Positions 1 to 9,436 of a stretch of 20,662 nt of DNA are shown in pieces. The translations under genes and the position numbers were made by a program. The number at the start of each line of letters is the position of its first letter. Position 1 is the first letter of the stretch. The notes under the pieces are model-generated. The model saw nothing but the letters and a program-made list of their open reading frames with translations, did no database searches and had not been told where the DNA came from. Source of the DNA: Larix sibirica (lineage: Eukaryota > Streptophyta > Pinopsida > Pinales > Pinaceae); contig NWUY0300045855.1 of assembly GCA_004151065.3 (NCBI GenBank), positions 1 through 20,662 of the forward strand, in the 5' to 3' direction.

Positions 1-675
1 TAACTGCACAACAGTGAAACACATCACTGCCATCCATGCTTAGAAATCCACTAAGTCAACTGCATACACCATTTTCCACTTCACTGGAATGACCAGAGAC
101 AAAATGGACAGATCTGCAGCAAAAATTTATCAACAAAATGGCTCATAGGTTCGGGGATTCATTTCTGTTTTCATTCTGGAATAATAATTTGCTCCCCTAT
201 TCTCTTAGACATACCTAGGCGTGGGAAATTCTCTCTAAATTGAAGCTTCTTCCCCCATTCGCACATAAAAATGGTCACCATTATTGTTCACTCTCTCTAC
301 CCACTTAATCATAATTAAATAATAATTATGATTTTATAAATATATAATAAAGTCATTTAAATGGGTTTAAGACTTAGGAAAACTTTAAGGGATTAATTAT
401 TTAACAAGGTCATAACATGGTCTCCCACCTAAGACTTCTAACCCCCTTACTGTCTCTAGTGAATACACAAGTTCCTGATATTTTCAGCGTACTGCCACAG
501 CACAACCAGTTGTGGATTTGTTTTAGTGTTAATATTTACAAAAATACAATATGTTCATCCTTCCAAGCATTTATAACTATAGTTACAACTTGGCATAGTT
601 AGACTATGGGTTCTAAATTAGGGGTGTTACACCTACAGTGAAGAAGAATTAGGCACTCAGCTTTTGTAAAATTCA
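1..675 (+). repeat. Probable 3' part of a Ty3/Gypsy 5' LTR, no gene
   Basis: No coding sequence is recognised here; the short open frame at 417-602 has no family resemblance. The stretch lies directly upstream of a primer-binding-like site and a gag remnant, which is where the 5' LTR of the plus-strand Gypsy element should be. A candidate LTR end is the CA at 674-675. An AT-rich patch at about 310-355 could hold core promoter sequence. The left end of the LTR and the matching 3' LTR are not visible, so the assignment rests on position alone. Confidence 0.35.
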
Positions 676-700
676 CCCGGCGACTCCATTGGTAGAGATC
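676..700 (+). other. Primer-binding-site-like leader
   Basis: The motif GGCGACTCCATTGG at 679-692 resembles the GGCGACTCC-type leader that follows the 5' LTR in many plant Ty3/Gypsy elements, where a tRNA 3' end primes minus-strand DNA synthesis. It sits between the presumed LTR end and the first gag codons. The identification is from memory of the motif; the priming tRNA was not determined. Confidence 0.35.
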
Positions 701-2350
701 TAGCATCCGAAAGGAGATATAATTTAGAAAAACCTACACATGAAGACGTACAGATCCTTTCAAATCCCAAAAAACTTGTGACCTGGAACAATACCCACGA
801 GAGGGAAGTATCTCATAATCTACGTAATATTCATATCGATTCTTCCGCTTCTCTAGAGTTATAAGTTCCTGAATCATCTTATATATATGAAAAAACTAAA
901 GATTCAATTGAAAATAACCCTAATTCCTCTTTAATAGACCTTCAAAATTCCCCTCTCATGTTTCTTGATATAGATCAACCTCCATTTAAGCTTATCCTCA
1001 ATAATCCACGCATTCCTATCTCACCTCAAGCAAATAACTTAATTCTACAACATATGATGGTTTGAATTGGAGGAGGAGGCACTAATCCTAATACACCACC
1101 ACCTCAATTAAATCCTTGGGTAGGATCCATATCTGGTCCCCTGAACATTCCTTATAATCTACATGAGCTTCCTAACAATTAACTTAAGCTTTTTACAAAA
1201 TTTGATGGATAAAAGATCATCACAGCTGAAGAACACATGGCAACCTTACAAGAATTTAGTGATAATATTTTATTGAGTATGATGATGTGTTTATGAGATT
1301 ATTTGTTCAGACTCTAGAAGGTGATGCCAGGAAGTGTTTTAGAGAACTGCCCACAGCATCTATCCACTCCTGGTAGGTCTTAGAAACCACTTTTATGAGA
1401 CAATGGGGGTAAAGAGAGACCATCTTGACTACCTAACATAATTTTCCTTGTTAAATAATTTTTTTTGAACATGTTTCATATTTCAAAAAAATATTTAATA
1501 AATTGTATAACAAGATCCTTGCAGACATTAAACCCTCCCATGAAGCAGCAAATGTCACCTATGTTGGGGCCTTTGATTTAGACTTTTCCATGATTCTTAA
1601 ATAGAAGAGTCAACACACTTACTTCTTATGCAAGATGATGCAATAGATGTGTAAGGAAATATGACAAATTCAGGGAAACTAAAACCTATACAAGATCAGG
1701 GTGATAGAGAGAGAAGAAAACAATGAGATGAGGCTGGTCCCTGTAGTTTAAACAAAGATTCACAAGAAGCTAAAATTGAGGAGATGTCTAAGATAATAAC
1801 AAATCTATCCAATAAATTAACCAGGATAGAATTGGAGGGAAATAATTAAAACGGATCCCCTCAAGCAAGAGCACCAAGGAATCAAAATCCTTATTAGTAT
1901 AGGAGGCCTTTCAATCCTTATATTATGCACAGAGAAAGGAGGGATGAGTATCATCCAATTCAACTTCTTGTTAGAGATAACAATGACAAAATTATAATTT
2001 TGCAAACCTCCCTTTTGAACAAGAATACCTTGATATTCATGGAAAAATGAATTGGCTCCAAGATGAAACCAATACCATCTACCCGACTCAGAAATATTAT
2101 GAAATTTTCGTACAATTTAATAAATATGATTTCCAACATGAACAAGAGAATGGTGAATATGAAATGTCCTTAGCCCAATACAAAAATTTTGCTGACACCT
2201 TGCAGGCTTAATTGCGCAGAAAATTTGACCTCAGGCAAAGACCACTTGTCACAAACCAAGAAAATCAACCTCCTGCAAAGAAAAGCTCTGTAAGTCAACC
2301 AAAAGATAAAACTTAGTATCTCTCTACTTCTACTAAAATAAATGACTAGT
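700..2350 (+). pseudogene. Ty3/Gypsy gag remnant (backbone element)
   Basis: This encodes the capsid/nucleocapsid polyprotein of a plant Ty3/Gypsy retrotransposon. From about 700 to 1275 one frame stays readable with only a few stops, through a Pro/Asn-rich N-terminal part (about 900-1190) into the retrotransposon gag domain. There LKLFTKFDG, ITAEEHMATLQEFSD and, after a frameshift, RLFVQTLEGDARKCFRELP can be read (about 1184-1350). Further on are LLLMQDDAIDV (about 1625-1650) and ITNLSNKLTRIELEG (about 1797-1841), followed by an Arg/Asn/Pro-rich tail. In-frame stops and several frameshifts show it is dead. The gag-protease linker that should follow is missing here and resumes at 11073, so the element was split by insertion. 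Family assignment is firm; exact ends are approximate. Confidence 0.85.
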
Positions 2351-2640
2351 CAAAGGACAAAAATAGCCCATGGGCTAAATTTCGCCCCTAAAATTATCCT
2401 TGATCAGTTTTCTATCTTTCTTAGTTTCGGATGTTGTTTGTTGATAAACTATAGGTAGAGTATTTTGGGAAGTTTTTTGTTGTATTTGATCCTTCGATGT
2501 TTGTGAAGGTTTGGTATATGTACTGCTATTTGTAGAGGTGTCTTTTTGCTGGTCTAGAGCTTGCACTTTGGTATTGTTGCTACAGTTTTAGGAAGATGGA
2601 CTATTGTGTTTTTTTTTTATGAGTTACAATATGGTGAAGT
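2350..2640 (-). other. Left junction of the large insertion; unrecognised antisense open stretch
   Basis: Gag similarity fades after about 2350, so the left edge of the 2350-11072 insertion lies near here. On the minus strand 2566-2375 is stop-free for 63 codons and gives a Ser/Thr/Gln/Lys-rich sequence (QQKDTSTNSSTYTKPS, then KTSQNTLPIVYQQTT). That composition would suit a retroelement gag linker, but I do not recognise it. No CACTA-type left terminus matching the right end at 11072 was found by eye. Confidence 0.25.
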
Positions 2641-3248
2641 CAAGTACAGTAAGTTCATATGTACTCTTTGATTCCAATGAAGAGCAAGAATCATGTTTTT
2701 TCTACTTGAAAAAAATTAATAAAAAATCACTCTGAAATCATAAAATGTACATTTAAATGGATAACATATTATAGAATTGCATTCTACATATAAGTTGATA
2801 AAATAATTATATAAAAACTGAAATCTCAAAAATATAAAATAATAAATTAAATAATTCAATGTAGATTATGTAAAATAAAAAATCAAAACAAAATTCTTAA
2901 AAATATAAAATAAGAAATTAAATAATTCAATGTAGATTATGAAAGAATAAAAAATCATGCTATGAAATAATTGGTTGACATATTGCACTTTACACTTAAG
3001 TGGATAACCTATTATCTAATGATGCATTAACCCAATATGAGTATGGACATCAACCTTAGATCTTCACTAATACTGATCATCATTTCTTAATATGAACGTT
3101 TGGATATATACTGTTTTTCATGCACTCTTTATGCATGGCTCTATTTTCAAAAAAATAAAAACCTATGTGATAATCCTTTGCATTAAAAGGTCAATAAATC
3201 ACATACAAATAATGTCAAAATCCCATTTAATATGGTAGTCTTTTTTGG
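2641..3248. repeat. AT-rich stretch with a 71-bp-period direct repeat
   Basis: This is very AT-rich sequence with almost no CpG and no gene. A block at about 2824-2870 recurs at about 2895-2941. Both copies contain TAAATAATTCAATGTAGATTATG, at a spacing of 71 bases, and the copies differ at a few positions. The phrase 'ggataac(c/a)tatta' also recurs (2759 and 3002). This is probably non-coding transposon sequence of unknown family. Confidence 0.5.
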
Positions 3249-3300
3249 TTGGTAATTTTATTGAAATTCGATTTTTGTACTTCAAAGATTATAAACTATA

Positions 3301-3436
3301 TATCCAAGTTACAGGCAAATATATGCATAAATGTTTGGATTGTTTCCGAGCTATATATATCCAAGTTGCAGGCAAAAATATTCCTAAGTGTTTGGTTTGT
3401 TGTGATGTTGTATGATGAATATCACAACATCCAAAC
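3301..3436. repeat. 58-bp imperfect tandem repeat with terminal hairpin
   Basis: TATCCAAGTT(A/G)CAGGCAAA occurs at 3301 and again at 3359. The units are about 58 bases and both run on into a 'gtttgg' motif. The second unit leads into an imperfect inverted repeat, 3390-3406 against 3421-3436, with a 14-base loop. An open frame of 80 codons (3249-3491) overlaps these repeats and shows no family resemblance. The structure could be a relic of a small non-autonomous DNA transposon, but no target duplication was identified. Confidence 0.45.
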
Positions 3437-3491
3437 AAAGTTCTACAATTTGAAGGATGTTTTAAAAAAAGACGTTATCATTTCACTTTGA

Positions 3492-4222
3492 CCTTTCTCT
3501 TTTGAAAAGTTGAACACCCTCTTAAGCTAGGAATCCTTTTTATCTTCTTCTTTTTTCTTCGATATTTTCGTTACGGGTGGTGTAGTTGTTTAATTGCCAA
3601 ATTCTATTTAATTTTGAACCTTGCAGTAAACATAAGATAATTGAAATGGTAGAGAAGCTAATTATCTAAGATGGCCAAGGTTGCACAAGCTTTCATTGAG
3701 AGCATTCTAGTCCATGGTAAACTTTTTGAAAACATAAGCAAAGTTAGATATTGAAGGCTACTATAGATCCCAGAAAGGGACTCTCTATTACGTCACACAA
3801 ACCAGTTTAATTATGCTTCGGAGTTCACCTGAAAAATTGATCCATTGTTCCTTCTGCATCACCATCTTTATCTAGTCACCCCTCCTTACTTTAATAGACC
3901 TTCTAATATATTGATCCACCTGCCAGTTTGAAACAGAATGTGGTAAACATTTTAGTTTTTGAACCTGCCAGTTCAGTACATATTGTCAATCAGACATAAT
4001 AGGTCATTTTTATACACACGCTGGAACAATTACTCATATGTAGGTACTATCTCTACTTTAGACATTTGAGGCCGAAATTATGGCTCACGATGCCATGCCA
4101 AATAATAGAATGTAAAAATTAACTTTTTCTTGTTTATGTGCATTTAATCCTAAATGCTCAAAGTGGAAATTATGTTCTATGTTGTAAACTTCACAGCTTC
4201 TGCTTAAAAATGGAGATCTTAC
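3492..4222. other. No gene recognised (possible intron or flank of the kinase fragment)
   Basis: Mixed AT-rich sequence with no coding similarity on either strand. On the minus strand it follows a good 5' splice signal (GTAAGATC just below 4223), so the start of it is best read as the next intron of the kinase fragment. The expected final kinase exon, which in this family begins with a PEPEFRPPMSEV-like motif, was not found down to about 3650. Confidence 0.5.
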
Positions 4223-5100
4223 CTGAACACAAAGGGAAATAATATCAACAAACCGTGAGAGAGACTTGGTAGGATAAATCATTCCCTTCAATGCTTGATC
4301 AACAATTTTTGTCAATGAATCAATATCATGAAGATGAGGAGTAGCCAACCTGACTAAAGATTGTTATGACCTTGGCCTTGAACTGTGGAATAAAGAAACA
4401 TAAATGAATAAAATGGTAAATTCCCATTAAATGGCTTTAATGTATGAAAATATGCAAACCAACAAAACACCAACAATACCTATCGAGTGGCTTTCAACCT
4501 ATGACAAGTTCTAACATCACCACACCAAAACTGTATACATCACTCTTCATCGTATAGATGCCTGACATGGCATACTCAGGAGCACTATAGGCAAAGGAAC
4601 CTAGCATCTGAGTAGAAACTTGATGAATATTGATGCCATTATTGTAGTTAGTTTACTGTAGAAAGATGTCGCAGATATCAATAAACAAAATACTAAATAG
4701 CACTCTTCATAAGACATGTCCAAAGTGGATTCGCTCAAGTGCAAAACATAAAAAATTGAAACCTGACATTCTAAGATTGGACTGAGAGATGCTATTCCAC
4801 AATCAGAGAGATGAGGGTTGACTTCACCATCCAACAAAATGTTGGATGATTTGAAATTTCTATGTACTACGGAAGGTGAAGAAACTTCATGCAAATACCT
4901 CTACAAACAAAATCCATTTTAAAAATATTTGATATAATACGGTACTTAATCCAGAAAATCCTTATCAATCTCAAATCTCAAAATACTGTTTGACCTTGAA
5001 GACAACATACACTAGAGCCCGAGCAGTGCCCAGTGCAATCCTTACACGATAGTTCTAGGTCAATCTCTTTCCACATCTTTTCTTGGTAGCATTTAGGTAA
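4223..5100 (-). pseudogene. STRUBBELIG-receptor-family kinase fragment, introns retained
   Basis: This is part of the cytoplasmic kinase domain of a STRUBBELIG-receptor-family (SRF) leucine-rich-repeat receptor-like kinase, a plant membrane protein family. Minus-strand exons are: about 5100-5013 (LT*NYRVRIALGTARAL), 4900-4763 ([20 protein letters not shown] to LECQ, 46 codons), 4619-4480 ([20 protein letters not shown] to VIG*KPLD) and 4382-4223 ([19 protein letters not shown] to [13 protein letters not shown]). The frame is kept across the last two exons by a GT...AG intron (4479-4383), with a split Ser codon. The atypical HRN and DCG motifs in place of HRD and DFG are usual for this family. 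Three nonsense codons (expected Trp, Arg and Glu) but no frameshift were seen. The extracellular part, N-lobe and last exon are absent, so it is a captured or duplicated genomic piece, not a retrocopy. Confidence 0.85.
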
Positions 5101-5640
5101 AGTTATTCTGGGAATTAAGAGAGATTTTATGTCTGTGTTCTATTTCCTAATTTTTGGGCCAATTTTTATGGAACATTTCTTCAATCATCATGAATAAAAT
5201 ATCTGTGCTATCTTTTATATTTTTCCTTTGTTAATTATCTTTAACATATCTCTATTTTTATTGCATCAGCTGAGTAATGGATTCTTCTTCTTTATGTCCA
5301 TACATATTTTAGCACCTGTTAGCAAATCTAGGTTGTTGTTACTATATCCCATTATGAAATATGGATCAATGGTATTAGACCAAGACATTTCTCAACAGAA
5401 ATTGGCACACCATTATGCGTAGCCCTAGTAGGCTCATCCACATAACCATTCACTGCATATGCATGGTCTCATTAATCTATGCCTCTTCAAACTCAAAAGA
5501 GATACAACCAGTTGAATTTTTCCCATGCTCAGTTTTAGTTTACTTGTCAACAAGAAACCCCAGACCAATGAAGATGGAATCAAGGAAGTAATTCCAAATC
5601 CTGACAATTAAAGTGGAAGAAAGTGGTCATGGAACAGTGA
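5101..5640. other. No gene recognised
   Basis: AT-rich sequence between the kinase fragment and the second gag remnant. The 64-codon open frame at 5228-5422 is hydrophobic and compositionally T-rich, with no recognisable domain. The right half (about 5460-5640) could be leader sequence of the gag remnant, but no primer-binding motif was identified. Confidence 0.45.
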
Positions 5641-6330
5641 AAAAATAGAGGGAAGAGGTGTTACAGTACTTCGCAGAAATATTGAACAAACCTCCTTCTG
5701 GAAAGATTTCAAGAAGATCAATTGCAACATCTTCCTTGAAGGTCCAAATGAACTTGGACATCCCCGATTTAGAAGGGAAAACAGTTGTTGATGCAGTTGA
5801 CAATTAGATTCAGCAATTGGAACCATATTTTGTTGTTAACCACCTCACTCATCATGAGAAAATCACCATTGTGACGATGATGTCCCGGTCAATGCATTGT
5901 TGGTTGGGACAGTTATATCAACTAGAAATAAGAAGAGGCTCCAATTGTTACATGGGAAAGGTTTGGTGAATCCATTCGGCTAGACTTATATCAGATGTAT
6001 GAGAGGTGGTGATTGGTGACAACTAAGACAATGAAAGGAGCAATCCATTCAAGCTTATATAGACAAGTTTCACAAGTTGATTACCAAGTTAGGAATAAAA
6101 GATAAACAAAAACTAAATACATTGAAATACTAAAAATGGCCTTCATCCAAATTGGAAACAAGAAATGGATCTCTTGAATAGCGAGACTTTGGAGCAAGCC
6201 TATCATTGCACTCTCGATCTAGAGAAGAAATTTCATAGAAAAGGTAAGGGTTTTAACCAAATTGCATTTAATTATGGAAAAAGACAGAATTCCTTGGATG
6301 GGTACACAAATAAATCCTTTGACATGAGAT
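5640..6330 (+). pseudogene. Second Ty3/Gypsy-type gag remnant
   Basis: Retrotransposon gag domain, broken by frameshifts and stops. Readable pieces in order are: MNLDIPDLEGKTVVDAVDN*IQQLEPYFVV (from about 5748), with the expected Trp as TAG, then HHEKITIVTMM; a shifted frame with GWDSYIN and IVTWERFGESIRLDLY (about 5905-5990), corresponding to the WW...TWxxF part of gag; another shift with SIQAYIDKFHKLITKLGIKD (about 6043-6105); and LEQAYHCTLDLEKKFHRKGK (about 6190-6250). No CCHC zinc knuckle, protease or RT follows, so only gag survives. The sequence differs from the gag at 700-2350 and belongs to another Gypsy lineage. It sits inside the 2350-11072 insertion. Confidence 0.75.
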
Positions 6331-7039
6331 GAAATTCATGTCTATAAGGAAAAGAGAGTGAAGCTCGAGCATGTTTCAAAAATCTCTGAATTTGGCCCTG
6401 TAATGTAAAGTAATAGATCCTAAAATTAGACATGGAAAAGGAAAAGCCTTGAACTAGACCCTTTGAAATCCATTGGGATAACTCATAGAAGTAATAGAAA
6501 GGACATAAAAACAAACATCTCCTTATATTTGCATTTTAGATGCGACTTGAAGATATTTTCTGCTTTCCTCTACCAATCTAGTAAAAGAAATCAATACTAG
6601 TGGGTTTGTCTTATTGCTCTTAGGTTGGGAAGACCTTGATTGCTGCTATGGTGATGCAACATTTATTGAGCAGCTCTATAGCAGAGATACAAAGGCGTAA
6701 ATAATAATGAATCAATCATTAAGAAGAGGGTATATACCCTAGCATGAGGAAGAGTGTAGGTGCTCTTATTGTGATAAAATGTCAATAGCCAAGCTAGTTC
6801 TTCCTCCAGTGGAGTAGGCCTATTCAAACTTGCACATGTATAGGGGTAGTATGAAAGAATAGGGCCAAATAAGGACTTAGGATTACATGGAATGAACTGA
6901 AGACTTCACAAAAATCCTAAACACTCCCTATACTTTTGTACAACTTCTCCAACTGCAAAATTATTCCTTGGAATGACCAAAAAACTAATGGGAACCCTTC
7001 TACTTTGCTTCCGCTTGTTTTATGCTTCACACCGTGATG
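6331..7039. other. No gene recognised
   Basis: Both strands were read. The short open frames (for example 6272-6514 minus, 6917-7099 minus, 6973-7224 plus) show no domain, and stops are dense in the remaining frames. The left part may be diverged retroelement sequence downstream of the gag remnant. Confidence 0.4.
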
Positions 7040-7224
7040 GTTCAGTTTCGGTTTTAAATGCCCTAAGAATTCTAAGAGTCTTGTACAGATTGAACACAAA
7101 CCCTGTCTGTAAACACAGACATTTCATAACCTTCATCTACCCATTTCAGTATTGTTTCCTGCCAAAAATACCCACCACAAACAATTCCATCCATACATTA
7201 GAGCGCTACAAATTTCGACATTAA

Positions 7225-7344
7225 CATTCACTTTAACCCTAAATCTAATTTTTTTTAAATTCACTTTCAAAATTAATATTATAGCATTCACTTTAACCCT
7301 AAATCTAAATTTTTTTTAAATTCACTTCCAAAATTAATATTATG
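7225..7344 (+). repeat. 60-bp tandem duplication inside copy A
   Basis: The unit starting CATTCACTTTAACCCTAAAT at 7225 is repeated at 7285 with only a few changes. Copy B has a single version (near 9608), so the duplication arose after the two copies separated. Confidence 0.8.
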
Positions 7345-7904
7345 GGGCTCTTTCAAAATCCAACTATACTCAACTAGAAATATTAAAAATAACGAGTCAT
7401 AGCCATGCATACATACAGTTGCTTCTTTCAAATTTCTACCCATTCCATGTAAATAGCTATGCACGCAACAATTTTCCAACATCATTGCCTCTACCAACTG
7501 TACAGAGAATAGTTGTCTAAGAATAATGTCAAAACAATGCCAATTTGTTCTATCAAAATCAAATCTTAGAATAATTTAAAAGCATGTAACCTGGATGCCA
7601 AAAATTGTTGGTTCAAAACACCATGGATTTAATAAGTAGATGCTAGAAATAACAACTTTCACAAATGCAAAATGCTAAGTGAATGGGAGAGTAATGGGAT
7701 TTTGGATTGGGGGTTTGATGGAGGCCCTTAAAAAACCCCTAAATCTAAATCCATATTTTTTCGAGTTAACTAGCCCTCAATGGTGCTGATTCTCAAAGAA
7801 TCTCTTTGCAAACCCACAAAACTCTCCAAATTATTCTTTCCCGAATTTATTTCTTCCAGATTTCATTCCCTCCATCTCTCCATCTTAGATTTTAAGATTT
7901 TAAG

Positions 7905-8065
7905 AGATTTTAAAATTTGTTAATATAATTATATTATATACTAATATAATATATAGTATACTTATAAATAAAAAAATATTATATTATATTATATATTATA
8001 TGTAAAACTAAAGTATTAACATATTAACATACTATATTATTGTATTATTATATTATATTAATATG
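7905..8065. repeat. AT-dinucleotide-rich low-complexity tract (copy A)
   Basis: Tract of TA, TAT and ATATTA units without coding content. The equivalent in copy B is 10213-10470 and is longer because of a 78-bp tandem duplication. Confidence 0.75.
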
Positions 8066-8205
8066 GCCACTCTAGCTATGAAGTCCCCTTCGTGCTTATT
8101 TGAAGAATACACTACATGGTCTTAGAAACCATAACATAGATCCCTTGTTGTTGTTTTTAACAATAGATTAACAAATTGTGTGATATTGGAAACCATATAT
8201 ATATA

Positions 8206-8206
8206 N
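8206..8206. other. Single-N assembly join
   Basis: One undetermined base lies between an AT repeat and CCCTGGGGGCTG, close to the end of copy A. It may be a placeholder for a gap of unknown size, so the adjacency of copy A and the hairpin array is not proven by this sequence. Confidence 0.7.
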
Positions 8207-8234
8207 CCCTGGGGGCTGTAGACAGGCTGTGGAG

Positions 8235-8315
8235 AGGATGCATGCAGAATGCATGCATGCATGCAAAACTGAAAAATGATGGGGAGAATATTCCAACAAG
8301 GTAAGCATGCATCCT
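8235..8315. repeat. 11-bp perfect inverted repeat around a GCAT microsatellite
   Basis: AGGATGCATGC at 8235-8245 is the exact reverse complement of GCATGCATCCT at 8305-8315. The match continues with GAG/CTC outside after a single-base bulge. Between them is a short GCAT repeat (8249-8264), itself self-complementary. Confidence 0.7.
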
Positions 8316-8389
8316 GCTCAGCAAAAATTTCAAAAATTTTCAAACTATTTTTGACTTTTCTTCCTAAGTGTGTCTGTGCAGAATTGGAA

Positions 8390-9101
8390 AGTCCGCTGAA
8401 ACTATCGGCGAGAAATTGGGAGAGTCGCTGATGCGTTTCGGCGAGAAAGAAAGAAGGTTTCTAAAAAGGCATTTCAGCGCAAAAATAAAAGTCCATCGAA
8501 TCGGTGATAAATTTAAAATTGTGCCGAAACGGTCGGCGACAAAGTGGAAGTGTGCCGAAACAGTCGGTAGAAAATTGGAAGGATCACCGAAAAGGATTTT
8601 TGGCGCAAAAGAGAAAGTTGCGCCGAAATGGTCGGCGCAAAAGTCATAAGTCGCCGAAACAGATCGGAGAGAAACTGGAAGTGAGCCAATCAGAGAGAAA
8701 GTGAAAGTGTGCCTAAACGGATCGGCAAGAAAGCGGAAGTGCGCCGAAACAGACGGCGCAAAATTTGAAATTTCACTAGTCAGTGACAAATTGAAAAAAA
8801 TCGCCGATAAAGAGATCGGCAAGAAATTGGATAAGTCGCTGAAATGGGACGGTGAGAAACCAGAAAGGTCGCCGAAGCGGATCGGCGAGAAATGGAAATC
8901 GCACCGATTGGCGACAAAGTGAAAGTGCGCTGAAGAGGATCGAAGAGAAATGGGAAGTTCGTTGATCGGTGGAGAATTGATAAGTCCACCAAAATAGGTC
9001 GGCGTCAAAGTGGAAAATGCTTCGATCAGAGACAAAAGGCCAAGTCCAACGAAACCATCAGAGAGAAAACGATAAGTCCGCCGAAACAAGTCGGAGGGGA
9101 A
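8390..9101 (+). repeat. Array of about 23 short units, each with a GCCGA...TCGGC inverted repeat
   Basis: Diverged tandem units of 26-38 bases (typically 30-33) follow the pattern AGAAATTGGAAAGTC-GCCGA-AACGGA-TCGGCG. Most units contain complementary arms. Clear cases are 8618-8626/8632-8640 (9 bp), 8740-8746/8754-8760 (7 bp), 8869-8875/8882-8888 (7 bp) and 8773-8777/8782-8786 (5 bp, TCACT/AGTGA). It is CpG-rich: I count 22 CpG in 8521-8760, against none in 2641-2880. The minus strand is open for 250 codons over the array, but unit lengths are not multiples of three and the plus strand is purine-rich. The open frame is therefore best explained by composition and not treated as a gene. No known repeat family was recognised. 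Confidence 0.8.
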
Positions 9102-9436
9102 TACATGTAAGGGCATTTTAGTACATGTATCTAGTTATAGGTAGTTGTTCGATATCTGGACTGATTTCTAATGGTTTCTAGTTGATTTCCTGTCGCCTAT
9201 CGGTATCCGGTTAAAAGCAACCTTCTAAATGCTTAGCACCAATCACTTCCACTAATGGGCCGGGTGCACCAATGCTTAGGACAAATCAATTGAATGGCTA
9301 GTAGCTCCATTCATGAATTGTGGATCTGATTCCCAAACCAAATATCTATTAGAAAACTAACCTCGTAGCCTTCCTTATTTACTCGGCCCGGATGGAGTTC
9401 AGTAGCTAGATGCCAACCTGACTTATAGATTTGGAT
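9102..9436. other. Spacer between array and copy B, no gene
   Basis: Unique-looking sequence of moderate GC with no coding similarity. It contains GGGCCGGGTGCACC (9257-9270) and CTCGGCCCGGATGG (9382-9395), distinct in composition from the AT-rich repeats that flank it. If copies A and B are LTRs, this and the array are the internal region of a small non-autonomous element. Confidence 0.45.

Larger units (their letters stand above)
7040..8157 (+). repeat. 1.1-kb direct repeat, copy A
   Basis: This stretch matches 9437-10577 along its length in the same orientation. Shared landmarks include ATTTCATAACCTTCATCTACC (7123 and 9509), CATTCACTTTAACCCTAAAT, GGGCTCTTTCAAAATCCAAC, CCATGTAAATAGC/CCATGTGGATATC, ACCCACAAAACTCTCCAAAT, the AT-rich tract and GGCCACTCTAGCTATGAAG. 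By eye the copies differ at roughly one base in seven to ten, plus indels. It could be an LTR, or one of two copies of a non-autonomous element; the edges are diffuse and no clear TG...CA ends or primer-binding site were found. No coding sequence. Confidence 0.75.

Noticed and set aside
2366-2379. 14-bp palindrome near TAGCCCATGGGCTA
   Set aside because: Isolated, with no partner sites or repeat context; probably chance.
8364-9116. 250-codon minus-strand open frame with Phe/Ser/Pro-rich repeats, the longest in the window
   Set aside because: It coincides with the hairpin array. Unit lengths are not multiples of three, so the protein repeat is not in register, and the purine-rich plus strand has few TTA, CTA or TCA triplets. 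Openness is explained by composition. Overlapping open frames also occur on the plus strand.
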